Shown here: piece by piece, positions 28,214-36,334 of the stretch | How the letters are laid out: every line of letters begins with the position of its first letter | Position numbering within the stretch: the stretch's first letter is position 1 | Source of the DNA: JAZDGX01 sp964482205 | Lineage (GTDB): Bacteria > Eisenbacteria > RBG-16-71-46 > CAIMUX01 > WJJG01 | Direction: 5' to 3' | NCBI GenBank assembly: GCA_964482205.1 | Contig: CAYZWI010000009.1 | Span: 62,001 to 126,000, forward strand | Length of the DNA: 64,000 bases | Position numbers and translations under genes: made by a program | Notes under the pieces: model-generated | Seen by the model: the letters and a program-made list of their open reading frames with translations, nothing else | The model's database searches: none | What the model was told of the DNA's origin: nothing

Positions 28214-28762
28214 ATGGACGGCGTCCTGCGCTTCGTGCTGCGCGACATCTCGCAGGGCGAGAGCGCGCGCACGGCCGAGCTGGCCGCGGCGGATCTCGAC
28301 CTGCTGGTCGCCGACGCCGAGTTCGCCGGCCCCGTGCGGGTCGAGCTCTCGCTCGTCCGCGTGGATGAGCAGGTGCAGTTTCGCGGCCGGGCGCTCTTGC
28401 GCGTGCGCCAGCAATGCGTGCGCTGCCTCGATCCGGTCGAGTGCGAGCTGCAGGTGCCGATCGAGGCGGTCGCCCGGCGAAGGGGCGTGCGGGAGACCGA
28501 TCGGCTTGCGGCCGATGGGCTGATCCTGCACGACGGCGAGGAAATCGATCTCGCCGGCGAAGTGCGCGAGCTCATTCTGCTCGGCATTCCGCAGACGCCC
28601 GTCTGCCGCGAGGATTGTCCCGGCCTCTGCCCGCAGTGCGGGGCGCAGCGCAGCGCGGGGGCATGCGGATGCGAGAAAGTGGAACCGGTCGACCCGCGCT
28701 GGCGCGGTCTGCAATCGCTTCAAGACGCGCCGAAGCCTCGATCGAAAGAGAGAACGAAGTAA
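28214..28762 (+). CDS. yceD: YceD/DUF177 family protein
   Basis: The 182-residue protein has the family's CxxC-containing core (QQCVRCLDPVE, about 72-82). A C-terminal cysteine cluster (CREDCPGLCPQCG ... CGC) suggests zinc binding. YceD-type genes almost always precede rpmF, as here; the family has been linked to rRNA processing. The start ATG 28214 is two bases after ndk ends. Confidence 0.9.
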   Translation: MDGVLRFVLRDISQGESARTAELAAADLDLLVADAEFAGPVRVELSLVRVDEQVQFRGRALLRVRQQCVRCLDPVECELQVPIEAVARRRGVRETDRLAADGLILHDGEEIDLAGEVRELILLGIPQTPVCREDCPGLCPQCGAQRSAGACGCEKVEPVDPRWRGLQSLQDAPKPRSKERTK

Positions 28763-28840
28763 GCCCGGCTGGCCCGCATTGCGCGGGCCGCATGAAGCCG
28801 CCCGGATGGGCGCGCTTCCTGGAAACGAAAGGAGTGCTCC

Positions 28841-29026
28841 ATGGCTGTCCCGAAGCGTCGTCATTCGCGCCAGCGCCAGGCCAAGCGCCGCGCGAACTGG
28901 AAGGCCTCGGCGCCGGTCGCCGCCGTCGCCTGCCCTCATTGCGGCCAGGCGAAGCGGCCGCACCGGATCTGCCCTCATTGCGGCCATTATCGCGGCGAAG
29001 AGGTCCTTCTCGTGAAGGAAGAGTAG
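28841..29026 (+). CDS. rpmF: 50S ribosomal protein L32
   Basis: The 61-residue protein begins MAVPKRRHSRQR, the standard L32 start. It has a four-cysteine zinc ribbon (CPHC ... CPHC, 31-49). Its position between yceD and plsX is the conserved bacterial arrangement. Confidence 0.97.
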   Translation: MAVPKRRHSRQRQAKRRANWKASAPVAAVACPHCGQAKRPHRICPHCGHYRGEEVLLVKEE

Positions 29027-29127
29027 CTCGCGCCGCTCCGTCGTCGCCTTCCAACGGCGCGTCCGTCGCCCGGCCTTCCGCCGGGCTCGTTCCACGCCGT
29101 CCGGCTCAACTCGAGGAATGACGATCG

Positions 29128-30177
29128 ATGTTCGACTCCACTCGCCGCGTGCGAATCGCGCTCGACGCCATGGGCGGCGACCACGGCCCCGAGATCGTCA
29201 TTCGCGGCGCCATCGAGGCGTTGCGGACGATCGAGGGGAATTTCGAGATCCTGCTCGTAGGCAATGAGCCGGTCATCTGGGAGATCTTGTCCCGGCTGGA
29301 CCCCGGTCCCTTGCCTCTCTTCAGCGTCCACGCCGAGGAGCAGGTGGAAATGGCGGAGAAGGCGCCGCGCGCTTTCCGCACGAAGCCCCGTTCCTCGATT
29401 GCCGTCTGCACCAGCCTGGTCGGCCGCCAGAGGGCTCAGGCGCTGGTCAGTGCGGGCAACACCGGGGCCGTGGTCGCCGCCTCGCTCCTCAACCTCGGCC
29501 GCATGCCGGGCATCCACCGGCCGGCGATCGCCGTGACCTTCCCGACCGCCCGGGGCCACTGCGTCGTCCTCGATGTCGGCGCGAACGCCGACTGCAAGCC
29601 GGTGCACCTCTTTCAGTTCGCGCTGATGGGACGGATCTTCGCCAACGTCGTGCTCGGGATCTCTCAGCCCCGGGTGGGGCTGATGAACATCGGCGAGGAG
29701 CCCACCAAGGGAAGCGCGCTTGCCCAGGCGGCCCATCATCTGCTGGCCGCGGAGCGCGAGCGGCTGAACTTCGTCGGTAATGTCGAGGGCCGGGACATTT
29801 TCGATGGCGGAGCGGATGTCGTTGTATGTGACGGCTTTACAGGCAATGTCATCCTCAAGCTGGCGGGCAGTATCGCCTCTTTCGGGGGGCGGATGGCGGC
29901 GAACGCCCTGAAGCGCAGCCTCATCTATCAGATGGGCGCGCTTCTGCTGAAGCCGGCGATCATGGATCTGAAGCGCCGGTTCGACTACGAAGAATACGGC
30001 GGGGCTTTGCTGCTCGGCACTCGCGGCATCTCCGTCATCTGCCACGGCAAGTCTTCTCCGCGGGCGATCAAGAACGCCCTCCGGGTGGCCTTGCGGGCAA
30101 CCGAGCGTGATATGGAAGGTATTATCGCGCAAGAGCTTGCAGGGCAGGAGCCGACCGTCCTCCCGGTCGCCCGGTAG
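29128..30177 (+). CDS. plsX: phosphate acyltransferase PlsX
   Basis: PlsX makes acyl-phosphate from acyl-ACP for phospholipid synthesis. The 349-residue protein has IALDAMGGDHGPEIV at the N-terminus, SAGNTGAVVAAS near residue 110, GANADCKP, MNIGEEPTKGS, and VCDGFTGNVILK, all family signatures. It ends 10 bases before a strong hairpin, and the fatty-acid genes after it probably have their own promoter. The fabH gene that usually follows is absent. Confidence 0.96.
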   Translation: MFDSTRRVRIALDAMGGDHGPEIVIRGAIEALRTIEGNFEILLVGNEPVIWEILSRLDPGPLPLFSVHAEEQVEMAEKAPRAFRTKPRSSIAVCTSLVGRQRAQALVSAGNTGAVVAASLLNLGRMPGIHRPAIAVTFPTARGHCVVLDVGANADCKPVHLFQFALMGRIFANVVLGISQPRVGLMNIGEEPTKGSALAQAAHHLLAAERERLNFVGNVEGRDIFDGGADVVVCDGFTGNVILKLAGSIASFGGRMAANALKRSLIYQMGALLLKPAIMDLKRRFDYEEYGGALLLGTRGISVICHGKSSPRAIKNALRVALRATERDMEGIIAQELAGQEPTVLPVAR

Positions 30178-30186
30178 GGCCTGTCA

Positions 30187-30210
30187 GCGTCCCAAGAACG
30201 CTTGGGACGC
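30187..30210 (+). terminator. perfect hairpin after plsX
   Basis: GCGTCCCAAG (30187-30196) pairs perfectly with CTTGGGACGC (30201-30210) around an AACG loop, 10 bases after plsX. No T tract follows. It separates plsX from fabD. Confidence 0.55.
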
Positions 30211-30332
30211 GGCCGACGCGGTCATCGGCCGGCCCGTTTTCATCCAGGGCGCCGGATCCGGCGGGCTCTTCCAGGGGCGAAAGTGCTTGCAAGGCTTGCC
30301 GGATGAGTCTAAAAGGGTCCAACTCGGGTGAA

Positions 30333-30338
30333 TATACT
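30333..30338 (+). promoter_or_regulatory. candidate -10 element upstream of fabD
   Basis: TATACT (30333-30338), preceded by GTGAA, lies about 75 bases before fabD and after the plsX hairpin. No matching -35 was seen. A 14-base palindrome (30250-30263, centred on GGATCC) lies upstream and might bind a regulator of fatty-acid synthesis. Confidence 0.3.
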
Positions 30339-30412
30339 GCGGCCGAGCGTGCAGCCACCACGCCGGCCGTCAAAGGAAGGGGCGCCCAAACTCCGGCTGG
30401 CGCCGAAAAACC

Positions 30413-31366
30413 ATGAAAGTACTTCTCTTTCCTGGACAGGGCTCGCAGTTCGTGGGGATGGCCCGCGATCTATGTGAGTCATTCCCTTCGGCCAAGGCGA
30501 TCTGCGACCGGGCCGACGAGGTCCTCGGCTTTTCCCTGAGCAAGATCATGTTCGAGGGGCCCGAGGAGACTCTCCGGCAGACGCATAACGCCCAGCCCGC
30601 GATTCTCGTTCACTCCATGGCCGCCTGGTCGGTCCTGGAGCCGGCCTGGAAGACGGAGCAGTTTCTGGCGGCGGGCCACAGCCTCGGCGAGTACAGCGCG
30701 CATGTGGCGGCCGGCGTTCTCGCATTCGACGACGCGGTCAAGCTGGTTCGGCGGCGCGGCGAGCTGATGCTCGAAGCCGGGCGGCAGAACCCAGGCACGA
30801 TGGCGGCGGTCTTGAACGCGAGCTTCGACCAGGTGCGCGCCGCCTGCCTCGAAGTCGACGGGCTGGTCGTTCCCGCGAACTGGAACTCCCCGGCCCAAGT
30901 GGTCATCTCCGGCGAGCACTCCGCTGTCCGGGCGGCCACCGAGACGCTGAAGAAGGCGGGCGTGCGCAAGGTCATCGAGCTCAAGGTGAGCGGGGCGTTC
31001 CATTCCCCTCTCATGGAGCCCGCCGCTACCGGGCTCGAAGAGGCCTTGGCGGGTGTTGCCCTGAACGACGCGCGCTTCCCGGTGATCGCCAACGCCACGG
31101 GGGAGCCGGTGACGGAGGGCGCCGAAGCCCGCCGGCTGCTGGTCAGGCAGCTCCTGAGCCCGGTTCTTTGGGAGCCGACGCTCCGCCGGCTGGTGGAGTC
31201 GCATCCGGACGAGTTTTGCGAAATCGGTCCTGGGCAGGTGCTGAAGGGCCTGCTCAAGGCCACTTCTCCCGAACAGACCTGCCGCTCCCTTGGGACGGCC
31301 GGCGAGCTGCGCGAAGCTCTCGGCCTGCCCGCGGAGCGGGAGGCCGTGTCCGAGGAGAGCCGCTGA
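30413..31366 (+). CDS. fabD: malonyl-CoA:ACP transacylase
   Basis: FabD loads malonate onto ACP for fatty-acid elongation. The 317-residue protein has FPGQGSQ at residues 6-12, the nucleophile Ser90 in GHSLGEYS, and His197 in GAFHSPLM. It is the first gene after the plsX hairpin and leads fabD-acpP-fabF-rnc. The ribosome site is weak. Confidence 0.96.
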   Translation: MKVLLFPGQGSQFVGMARDLCESFPSAKAICDRADEVLGFSLSKIMFEGPEETLRQTHNAQPAILVHSMAAWSVLEPAWKTEQFLAAGHSLGEYSAHVAAGVLAFDDAVKLVRRRGELMLEAGRQNPGTMAAVLNASFDQVRAACLEVDGLVVPANWNSPAQVVISGEHSAVRAATETLKKAGVRKVIELKVSGAFHSPLMEPAATGLEEALAGVALNDARFPVIANATGEPVTEGAEARRLLVRQLLSPVLWEPTLRRLVESHPDEFCEIGPGQVLKGLLKATSPEQTCRSLGTAGELREALGLPAEREAVSEESR

Positions 31367-31461
31367 TCGGTAGCCTGTCCCGCCCTCGAAGAGGCGGGGC
31401 GGGGCTGCATGGACGGAAATCCGACAGGCAGAGACGCTGTGTTCGAGCAAGGAGGAGCACA

Positions 31462-31710
31462 ATGGACTACGCCCAGAAGGTGCGCGAGATCATCGTGGAG
31501 CAGCTTGGCGTCACCCCCGAGCAGGTGGTTCCCGAGGCTTCGTTCATCGACGATTTAGGAGCCGATTCGCTGGATACGGTCGAGCTCGTCATGGCCTTCG
31601 AGGACGCGTTCAGCGTCGAAATCCCCGATGAGGATGCCGAGAAGCTGACCCGCGTCGGAGACGCGATCGAATATCTGAAGACCCGGCTTGCGGAGAAGGC
31701 CAACGGCTAA
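31462..31710 (+). CDS. acpP: acyl carrier protein
   Basis: The 82-residue acidic protein carries fatty-acid intermediates on a phosphopantetheine attached to Ser36 of the DSL motif (GADSLDTVEL). ATG 31462 follows AAGGAGGAG. fabG, normally upstream of acpP, is not present. Confidence 0.97.
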   Translation: MDYAQKVREIIVEQLGVTPEQVVPEASFIDDLGADSLDTVELVMAFEDAFSVEIPDEDAEKLTRVGDAIEYLKTRLAEKANG

Positions 31711-31759
31711 GCGGCGCGACTCGAACACCAATCCGGTCGCTTCACCGAAAGGAATCGCG

Positions 31760-32998
31760 ATGAAGAGGCGTGTTGCGATCACGGGCCTGGGAATGGTCGT
31801 GCCCGTCGGCAACGATGTGCCCACCAGCTGGAAGAATCTCATCGCCGGCCGGGGCGGCATCGGTCCGCTGACCCGTTTCGACTGCTCGCAGTACACCAGC
31901 CGGATCGCGGGCGAAATCAAGGGTTTCGATCCCGAGAAGGTGATCGAGCGAAAGACGCTTCGTCACACCGACATCTTCGTTCAGTACGCGTGGATCGCGT
32001 CGCACGAAGCGTTCGCCTCCTCCGGCCTGAACGGCAATCGTCCGGATCCCGATCGCTTCGCCGTCATCATCGGCTCGGGGATCGGCGGGATCACGACGCT
32101 CGAGGCGCAGCACAAGGTGCTGCTCGATCGCGGACCCGGCCGGGTCAGCCCCTTCTTCGTGCCCATGATGATCTCCGACATGGCGAGCGGCCAGCTCTCG
32201 ATCGCCTTCGATGCCAAGGGGCCGAACTTCTGCACCGTTTCGGCCTGCGCCTCGGGCGCGCACGCGATCGGCGAGGCGTATCGTCTCATCGTCGACAATC
32301 GCGCGGATGTGGCCATGGCGGGCGGAAGCGAATCGCCGCTCACCCCGCTGGCGCTGTCCGGCTTCTGCTCGATGAACGCGCTCAGCACCCGCAACGACGA
32401 TCCCACCCGCGCCAGCCGTCCCTTCGACAAGGAACGCGACGGGTTCGTGATGTCGGAAGGGGCAGGCACGCTGATTCTCGAGGAATGGGAATTCGCCCGG
32501 CACCGCGGCGCGCCGATCCTCGCCGAGCTCATCGGCTATGGCTCCAGCGCGGACGCATATCATGTGACCGCGCCTTCTCCCACGGGAGCGGGAGCGGCCC
32601 GCGCGATGGCGCTCGCCCTGGCCGATGCGGAGATGTCGCCCGAACAGATCGACTATGTGAACGCTCATGGCACGTCCACTCCGCTGAACGACAGGGGCGA
32701 GACGCAGGCGATTCGTGCCGTTTTCGGAGCCCATGCGGATCGGCTGGCGGTGAGCTCGACGAAGTCGATGACTGGGCACCTGCTGGGAGCCGCCGGCGCG
32801 GTCGAGCTGATCGCCTGCACTCTCGCGATTCGCGACGGCATCGTGCCGCCGACGATCAATTACGAAGTGCCGGATCCCGAATGCAATCTCGACTATGTGC
32901 CGAATGAGGCGCGCCGCATGAAGGTGCGCACGGCGCTCTCCAATTCGCTCGGCTTCGGCGGCCACAATGTCTCTTTGATCGTCAAAGCGCCCTCCTAG
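31760..32998 (+). CDS. fabF: 3-oxoacyl-[acyl-carrier-protein] synthase II
   Basis: FabF condenses malonyl-ACP with acyl-ACP. The 412-residue protein has the complete Cys-His-His catalytic set: Cys163 in VSACASG, His303 in NAHGTSTPLND and His340 in MTGHLLGA, plus Lys335. ATG 31760 follows AAAGGAA by six bases; an upstream in-frame ATG would overlap acpP and lacks a ribosome site. Confidence 0.97.
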   Translation: MKRRVAITGLGMVVPVGNDVPTSWKNLIAGRGGIGPLTRFDCSQYTSRIAGEIKGFDPEKVIERKTLRHTDIFVQYAWIASHEAFASSGLNGNRPDPDRFAVIIGSGIGGITTLEAQHKVLLDRGPGRVSPFFVPMMISDMASGQLSIAFDAKGPNFCTVSACASGAHAIGEAYRLIVDNRADVAMAGGSESPLTPLALSGFCSMNALSTRNDDPTRASRPFDKERDGFVMSEGAGTLILEEWEFARHRGAPILAELIGYGSSADAYHVTAPSPTGAGAARAMALALADAEMSPEQIDYVNAHGTSTPLNDRGETQAIRAVFGAHADRLAVSSTKSMTGHLLGAAGAVELIACTLAIRDGIVPPTINYEVPDPECNLDYVPNEARRMKVRTALSNSLGFGGHNVSLIVKAPS

Positions 32999-33012
32999 GG
33001 CCGGAAGTCCGG

Positions 33013-33828
33013 ATGAACGGCTTGTCCTCCTGGGTGGCGGCTCTGCGCCGGCTCTCGCGTCGTCCGTTGCGCGATCGGCAGACGACCGAGCGGGACGAGA
33101 GCCTCCACTCGATTCTGCGCGCCTTCCAGACTCGCGCAGGCGTGCGCTTCCACGATCTCACCCTGCTTCGCCGCGCGCTCACCCATCGCTCCTATCTCGG
33201 CGGCGAAGAGGCGCATGGGCCCGAATCGAACGAGCGCCTCGAATTCCTGGGCGATGCGGTGCTCGAGCTGATCGTCATCGAGTACCTCTTTCAGCGCTTT
33301 CCCCTCGATCGCGAAGGCGAGCTCACCCAAAAGAAATCGGTGCTGGTGAGCAGGTCGGTGCTGGCCGACCGGGCCGAGCGTCTGGGACTGGGGCGGTTCA
33401 TTCTCTTGAGCGACGCGGAACGGGGATCGGGCGGGAGCGAGCGCAGATCGATCCTGGCCGACGGATTCGAAGCGATTCTCGGCGGGATCTATCTCGACAG
33501 CGGGCTCGAAGAGAGCCGGGCCTTCGTGGATCGCTGGCTGCTTCAGCAAGCCGACAGGATTCTGCGGGACACCGAGAAGCAGAATTTCAAGAGCATCCTG
33601 CAGGAGTTGATTCAGGCGCGGCTGCGCGTGCATCCGCGCTATCGCGTGCAAAGCGAAGTGGGGCCCGACCACGAGAAGCTCTTCACCGTCGAAGTCATCG
33701 TGCGAGGCCGAGTGCTCGGGCGCGGGACGGGACGGAACAAGAAGGAATCCGAGCAGATGGCCGCCCGCGAGGCGCTCGACTCGGGAGAAGTGAGCCGCTG
33801 GCTTCGCGAGCAGCCGGACGAGAATTGA
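33013..33828 (+). CDS. rnc: ribonuclease III
   Basis: RNase III cleaves double-stranded RNA in rRNA and mRNA processing. The 271-residue protein has the NERLEFLGDAVLE signature (from residue 73, Asp81 metal ligand), a second catalytic segment ADGFEAILGGIYLD, and a C-terminal dsRNA-binding domain (about 190-260). It has a 30-residue basic N-terminal extension. It follows fabF by 14 bases and ends convergent to the minus-strand barrel gene. Confidence 0.96.
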   Translation: MNGLSSWVAALRRLSRRPLRDRQTTERDESLHSILRAFQTRAGVRFHDLTLLRRALTHRSYLGGEEAHGPESNERLEFLGDAVLELIVIEYLFQRFPLDREGELTQKKSVLVSRSVLADRAERLGLGRFILLSDAERGSGGSERRSILADGFEAILGGIYLDSGLEESRAFVDRWLLQQADRILRDTEKQNFKSILQELIQARLRVHPRYRVQSEVGPDHEKLFTVEVIVRGRVLGRGTGRNKKESEQMAAREALDSGEVSRWLREQPDEN

Positions 33829-33930
33829 GGCCGGCAACGAACCCTGCCCGCGACGGCAAGCCGGCAACGCGGAACCTGCCTGCCCGAGGACGGCCCCATC
33901 GTGCGCTCGCCCCGTAACGCTGCCCGCCCG

Positions 33931-35292
33931 CTATTCCAGGCGAAATCCCGCCGTCACCAACAGGCGCCGTTCCGATTCCTTCTCGCGCAGATCGCTCCCG
34001 ATCCGCGTGAAATGCCCAGAGGAGTAGGCCGCATCCACGGTCAACGATTGCGCGATCAACACCCCGATGCCTGCCGTCCACAGAAAGCGGTCGGGATCGA
34101 AGTCCGCCGCCCGGTACACCGGCACGGCCGTGTAGACAGGCTCTTCCTCTTGTTGCGGGGCCACTTCCTGCAGGAACGCGTCTTCCAACATGACGCGATA
34201 CGGCACCGGCTCCCACGCGACCCCCGCGCGCACGCGCACGCCCGCCAAACCGAACTGATCGAGCAGGTATTCGCCTCCCGCGTGCACATCCCAGGTCCGT
34301 TCGTACGCGAGCAGCCGCCGGCTGTCGGGATTGCCCGGATCTTCCTGGTAGCGGAGCGGGCCCTCGTAATCGATCTGAGTCCAGTCGGTGAAGCGCGCGT
34401 CGCCGGTCAGGAGCAGGCTGGGCAGGGTCGCACTCAGCCCCAGCCCCACACGGAAAGGAAGCGTGATGTCTTCGTCGACGGGGTATTCGTCTCCGTAGAT
34501 GTCGACGATCGATCCTTCGATGTTCAAATAGCGCGGCAGATCGATCGCCAGCCCGAGCCGCCCCCAGTCGCTCACGCGGGCGAGCGCGCCCACCGATCCG
34601 GTGTATCCGTCGATGTCGGCCTCCAAAATGTCGTGCGTGTCGAAGCCGCCGGCGAGATCGCGATAGACCCAGTCCTGCGTCCGCTCGCCGTGGATCCAAG
34701 TCACGCGCGCGCCCAGCGAGAGGGTGGGGGAGACATCGATCGCACCGCCCGCGCTGTATTCCCCGACCTGGCCTTCCTCGAAGAGATCCTCCTGAATGGA
34801 CCGGCCGCCGAAGTCCGCGCCCCTGCCGTACTGCAGGTCGAGCGGCCAGGGCGCCATGTACCCGAGCGCGATGACGGCGCTGCCGCGATAGGTGGGGAAG
34901 GGGTAGGCGAAGCCGAGCGCAGAAATGCGCGTGCGCGTCAGCTCGTTCTCCATCGATTGCCCGTGGAAGCTCGTTTCCGAAGTGCGGCGAAGATCGCTCA
35001 GCGTCCCCAGGAACTCGATGCGTTGAATGCGCGCCAGACCCGCCGGGTTGTAGCGCAGCGCGGTCGCGTCGTCGGAGACGGCGATGTAGGCCCCTCCCAT
35101 GCCGAGCGCGCGCGCGCTCACGGGCGCGTCGCGGGTGAGCGGGATGTCGGGCACCCAGAGATCCTCCTGCGCGCCCGCCGGCGTCAGCCAACCGCAGAAG
35201 GCCAGCAGAAGCCCTGCCGCGCACGCGAGCGGGCGGACGAACCCGCGGCGAGGATGACCGCAAGCGAGAGGCGAGACGCTCCAACGCTTCAT
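33931..35292 (-). CDS. outer-membrane barrel protein, FadL/OmpP1/PorV-like
   Basis: The 453-residue protein has a signal peptide with a predicted AGA|Q cleavage after residue 41. The motif ARALGMGGAYIAVSDDATALRYNPAGLA is the hallmark of FadL/TodX-like and PorV/PorQ-type barrels (shown here in two parts: ARALGMGG and DATALRYNPAG). Repeated amphipathic strands fill the rest, ending TAGFRLE. It may be a hydrophobic-substrate channel or a T9SS-associated PorV-like protein; sequence alone cannot decide. GGAAGGAG lies upstream of the start, with a candidate promoter at 35406-35434. Confidence 0.85.
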   Translation of the reverse strand: MKRWSVSPLACGHPRRGFVRPLACAAGLLLAFCGWLTPAGAQEDLWVPDIPLTRDAPVSARALGMGGAYIAVSDDATALRYNPAGLARIQRIEFLGTLSDLRRTSETSFHGQSMENELTRTRISALGFAYPFPTYRGSAVIALGYMAPWPLDLQYGRGADFGGRSIQEDLFEEGQVGEYSAGGAIDVSPTLSLGARVTWIHGERTQDWVYRDLAGGFDTHDILEADIDGYTGSVGALARVSDWGRLGLAIDLPRYLNIEGSIVDIYGDEYPVDEDITLPFRVGLGLSATLPSLLLTGDARFTDWTQIDYEGPLRYQEDPGNPDSRRLLAYERTWDVHAGGEYLLDQFGLAGVRVRAGVAWEPVPYRVMLEDAFLQEVAPQQEEEPVYTAVPVYRAADFDPDRFLWTAGIGVLIAQSLTVDAAYSSGHFTRIGSDLREKESERRLLVTAGFRLE

Positions 35293-35405
35293 TCTCTCTT
35301 CTCCTTCCCTAGCGCATTTCTGGCGCAGGGTTGCTGTTCTCTGTCGCCGCTCATGCGGGCGGCCGCCGCCATGGCCTTGCCAAATGCGAGCGCGGAATGA
35401 GCGGG

Positions 35406-35434
35406 ATGATAGGGCGCGGGCGCGGGATCTTCAA
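35406..35434 (-). promoter_or_regulatory. candidate promoter for the FadL-like gene
   Basis: On the minus strand TTGAAG (35434-35429) and TATCAT (35411-35406) are separated by exactly 17 bases, a good sigma70-like pair. It would give a 5' leader of about 105 bases. Confidence 0.5.
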
Positions 35435-35511
35435 CGACGCGCAACGGCCGGGGCGGCTCGTAGCGGCGCTGACAGGGCGCGCAGACGCATGGCGGGGAAT
35501 GCACACGCCCG

Positions 35512-36108
35512 TCAGCGGCGGATGCTGCGCTTCCTCGGCTCTTCCTTCTTTCCCTTGGTCTCGCCCTTCGTCCCGCTGGTGTCGGTAGAGCTTCCCTGCT
35601 GTCCCTGCGAAGAGCCGACCGCCGGTCCCGGACTGGGAGGCGCGGAGATCAGAGGCGCGGGCACGACCAGGGGATTGCGAAAGCGGGTGGAGTCGATGCT
35701 CGAGAATCCGTTGCTTCTCGGCCGGCGGACCCAGGCTTGCCGGCCGGAAGGTTCGCCGGAATCCTTCCCCGAACCGCTGCCGGCGTCGCCGCCCGCCCTG
35801 CCGATGTCCTCCGATCCGAGCACCCAGGCATCGTCCTGCCACCACGGAGAGCCGTAGTAGTTGATCCACGGCCACGAGGAATGCGTGTAGTAGTCCACCC
35901 AGGGGGCGTACTCGACGATCGCCTCGTCGCTCTCCGCGTGGCATTGCGCGCAACTCTGGTCCCCGGCGGAAACGCTCGAATATCCCTGGGAGCTAGGATG
36001 CCGCAGGAGGGTGTAGCACCCTGTGAGGAGAAGCGCGAAAGCCAGGGCGAGAACCCCTGTCGCGACCAGTCCGCGCTTTCCCTGGAACGCCGAAGGGCTG
36101 GAATCCAT
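35512..36108 (-). CDS. lipoprotein with a single CXXCH heme-binding motif
   Basis: The 198-residue protein starts at the ATG preceded by AAGGAGG; an ATG 18 bases upstream has no ribosome site. A lipobox LLTGC31 follows a hydrophobic stretch, so it should be a lipoprotein. CAQCH (53-57) is a c-type heme motif. The next segment is rich in Trp and Tyr (about 67-95). The C-terminal half is Ser/Gly/Lys-rich and probably disordered. With one heme motif and no recognised cytochrome fold it may be a small electron carrier or a heme-anchored envelope protein. It has its own strong promoter. Confidence 0.75.
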   Translation of the reverse strand: MDSSPSAFQGKRGLVATGVLALAFALLLTGCYTLLRHPSSQGYSSVSAGDQSCAQCHAESDEAIVEYAPWVDYYTHSSWPWINYYGSPWWQDDAWVLGSEDIGRAGGDAGSGSGKDSGEPSGRQAWVRRPRSNGFSSIDSTRFRNPLVVPAPLISAPPSPGPAVGSSQGQQGSSTDTSGTKGETKGKKEEPRKRSIRR

Positions 36109-36152
36109 GACGATCGCCTCCTTCATGGACGCAACTGCTCACACATATGCCC

Positions 36153-36182
36153 AGTATACGGACGGGTTCCATGGGAAGTCAA
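36153..36182 (-). promoter_or_regulatory. sigma70-like promoter of the heme-motif lipoprotein gene
   Basis: On the minus strand TTGACT (36182-36177) and TATACT (36158-36153) each match consensus at five of six positions with an 18-base spacer. It lies about 45 bases upstream of the start codon. This is the best promoter match seen in the window. Confidence 0.7.
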
Positions 36183-36334
36183 AGACGACCGCTCGTGGTC
36201 CCCGAGCCCGGGGTCTGCTAGGATCCTTTGGATGCGCCCTGCGCCCGGCCCGGCCGGTTCGGCGCGCGGGCCCGGCCCTGCGCCGCATCCGATGAGATAT
36301 TCGGCCGGCCGGAGGCGATTCTTGTGAGGGCCAG

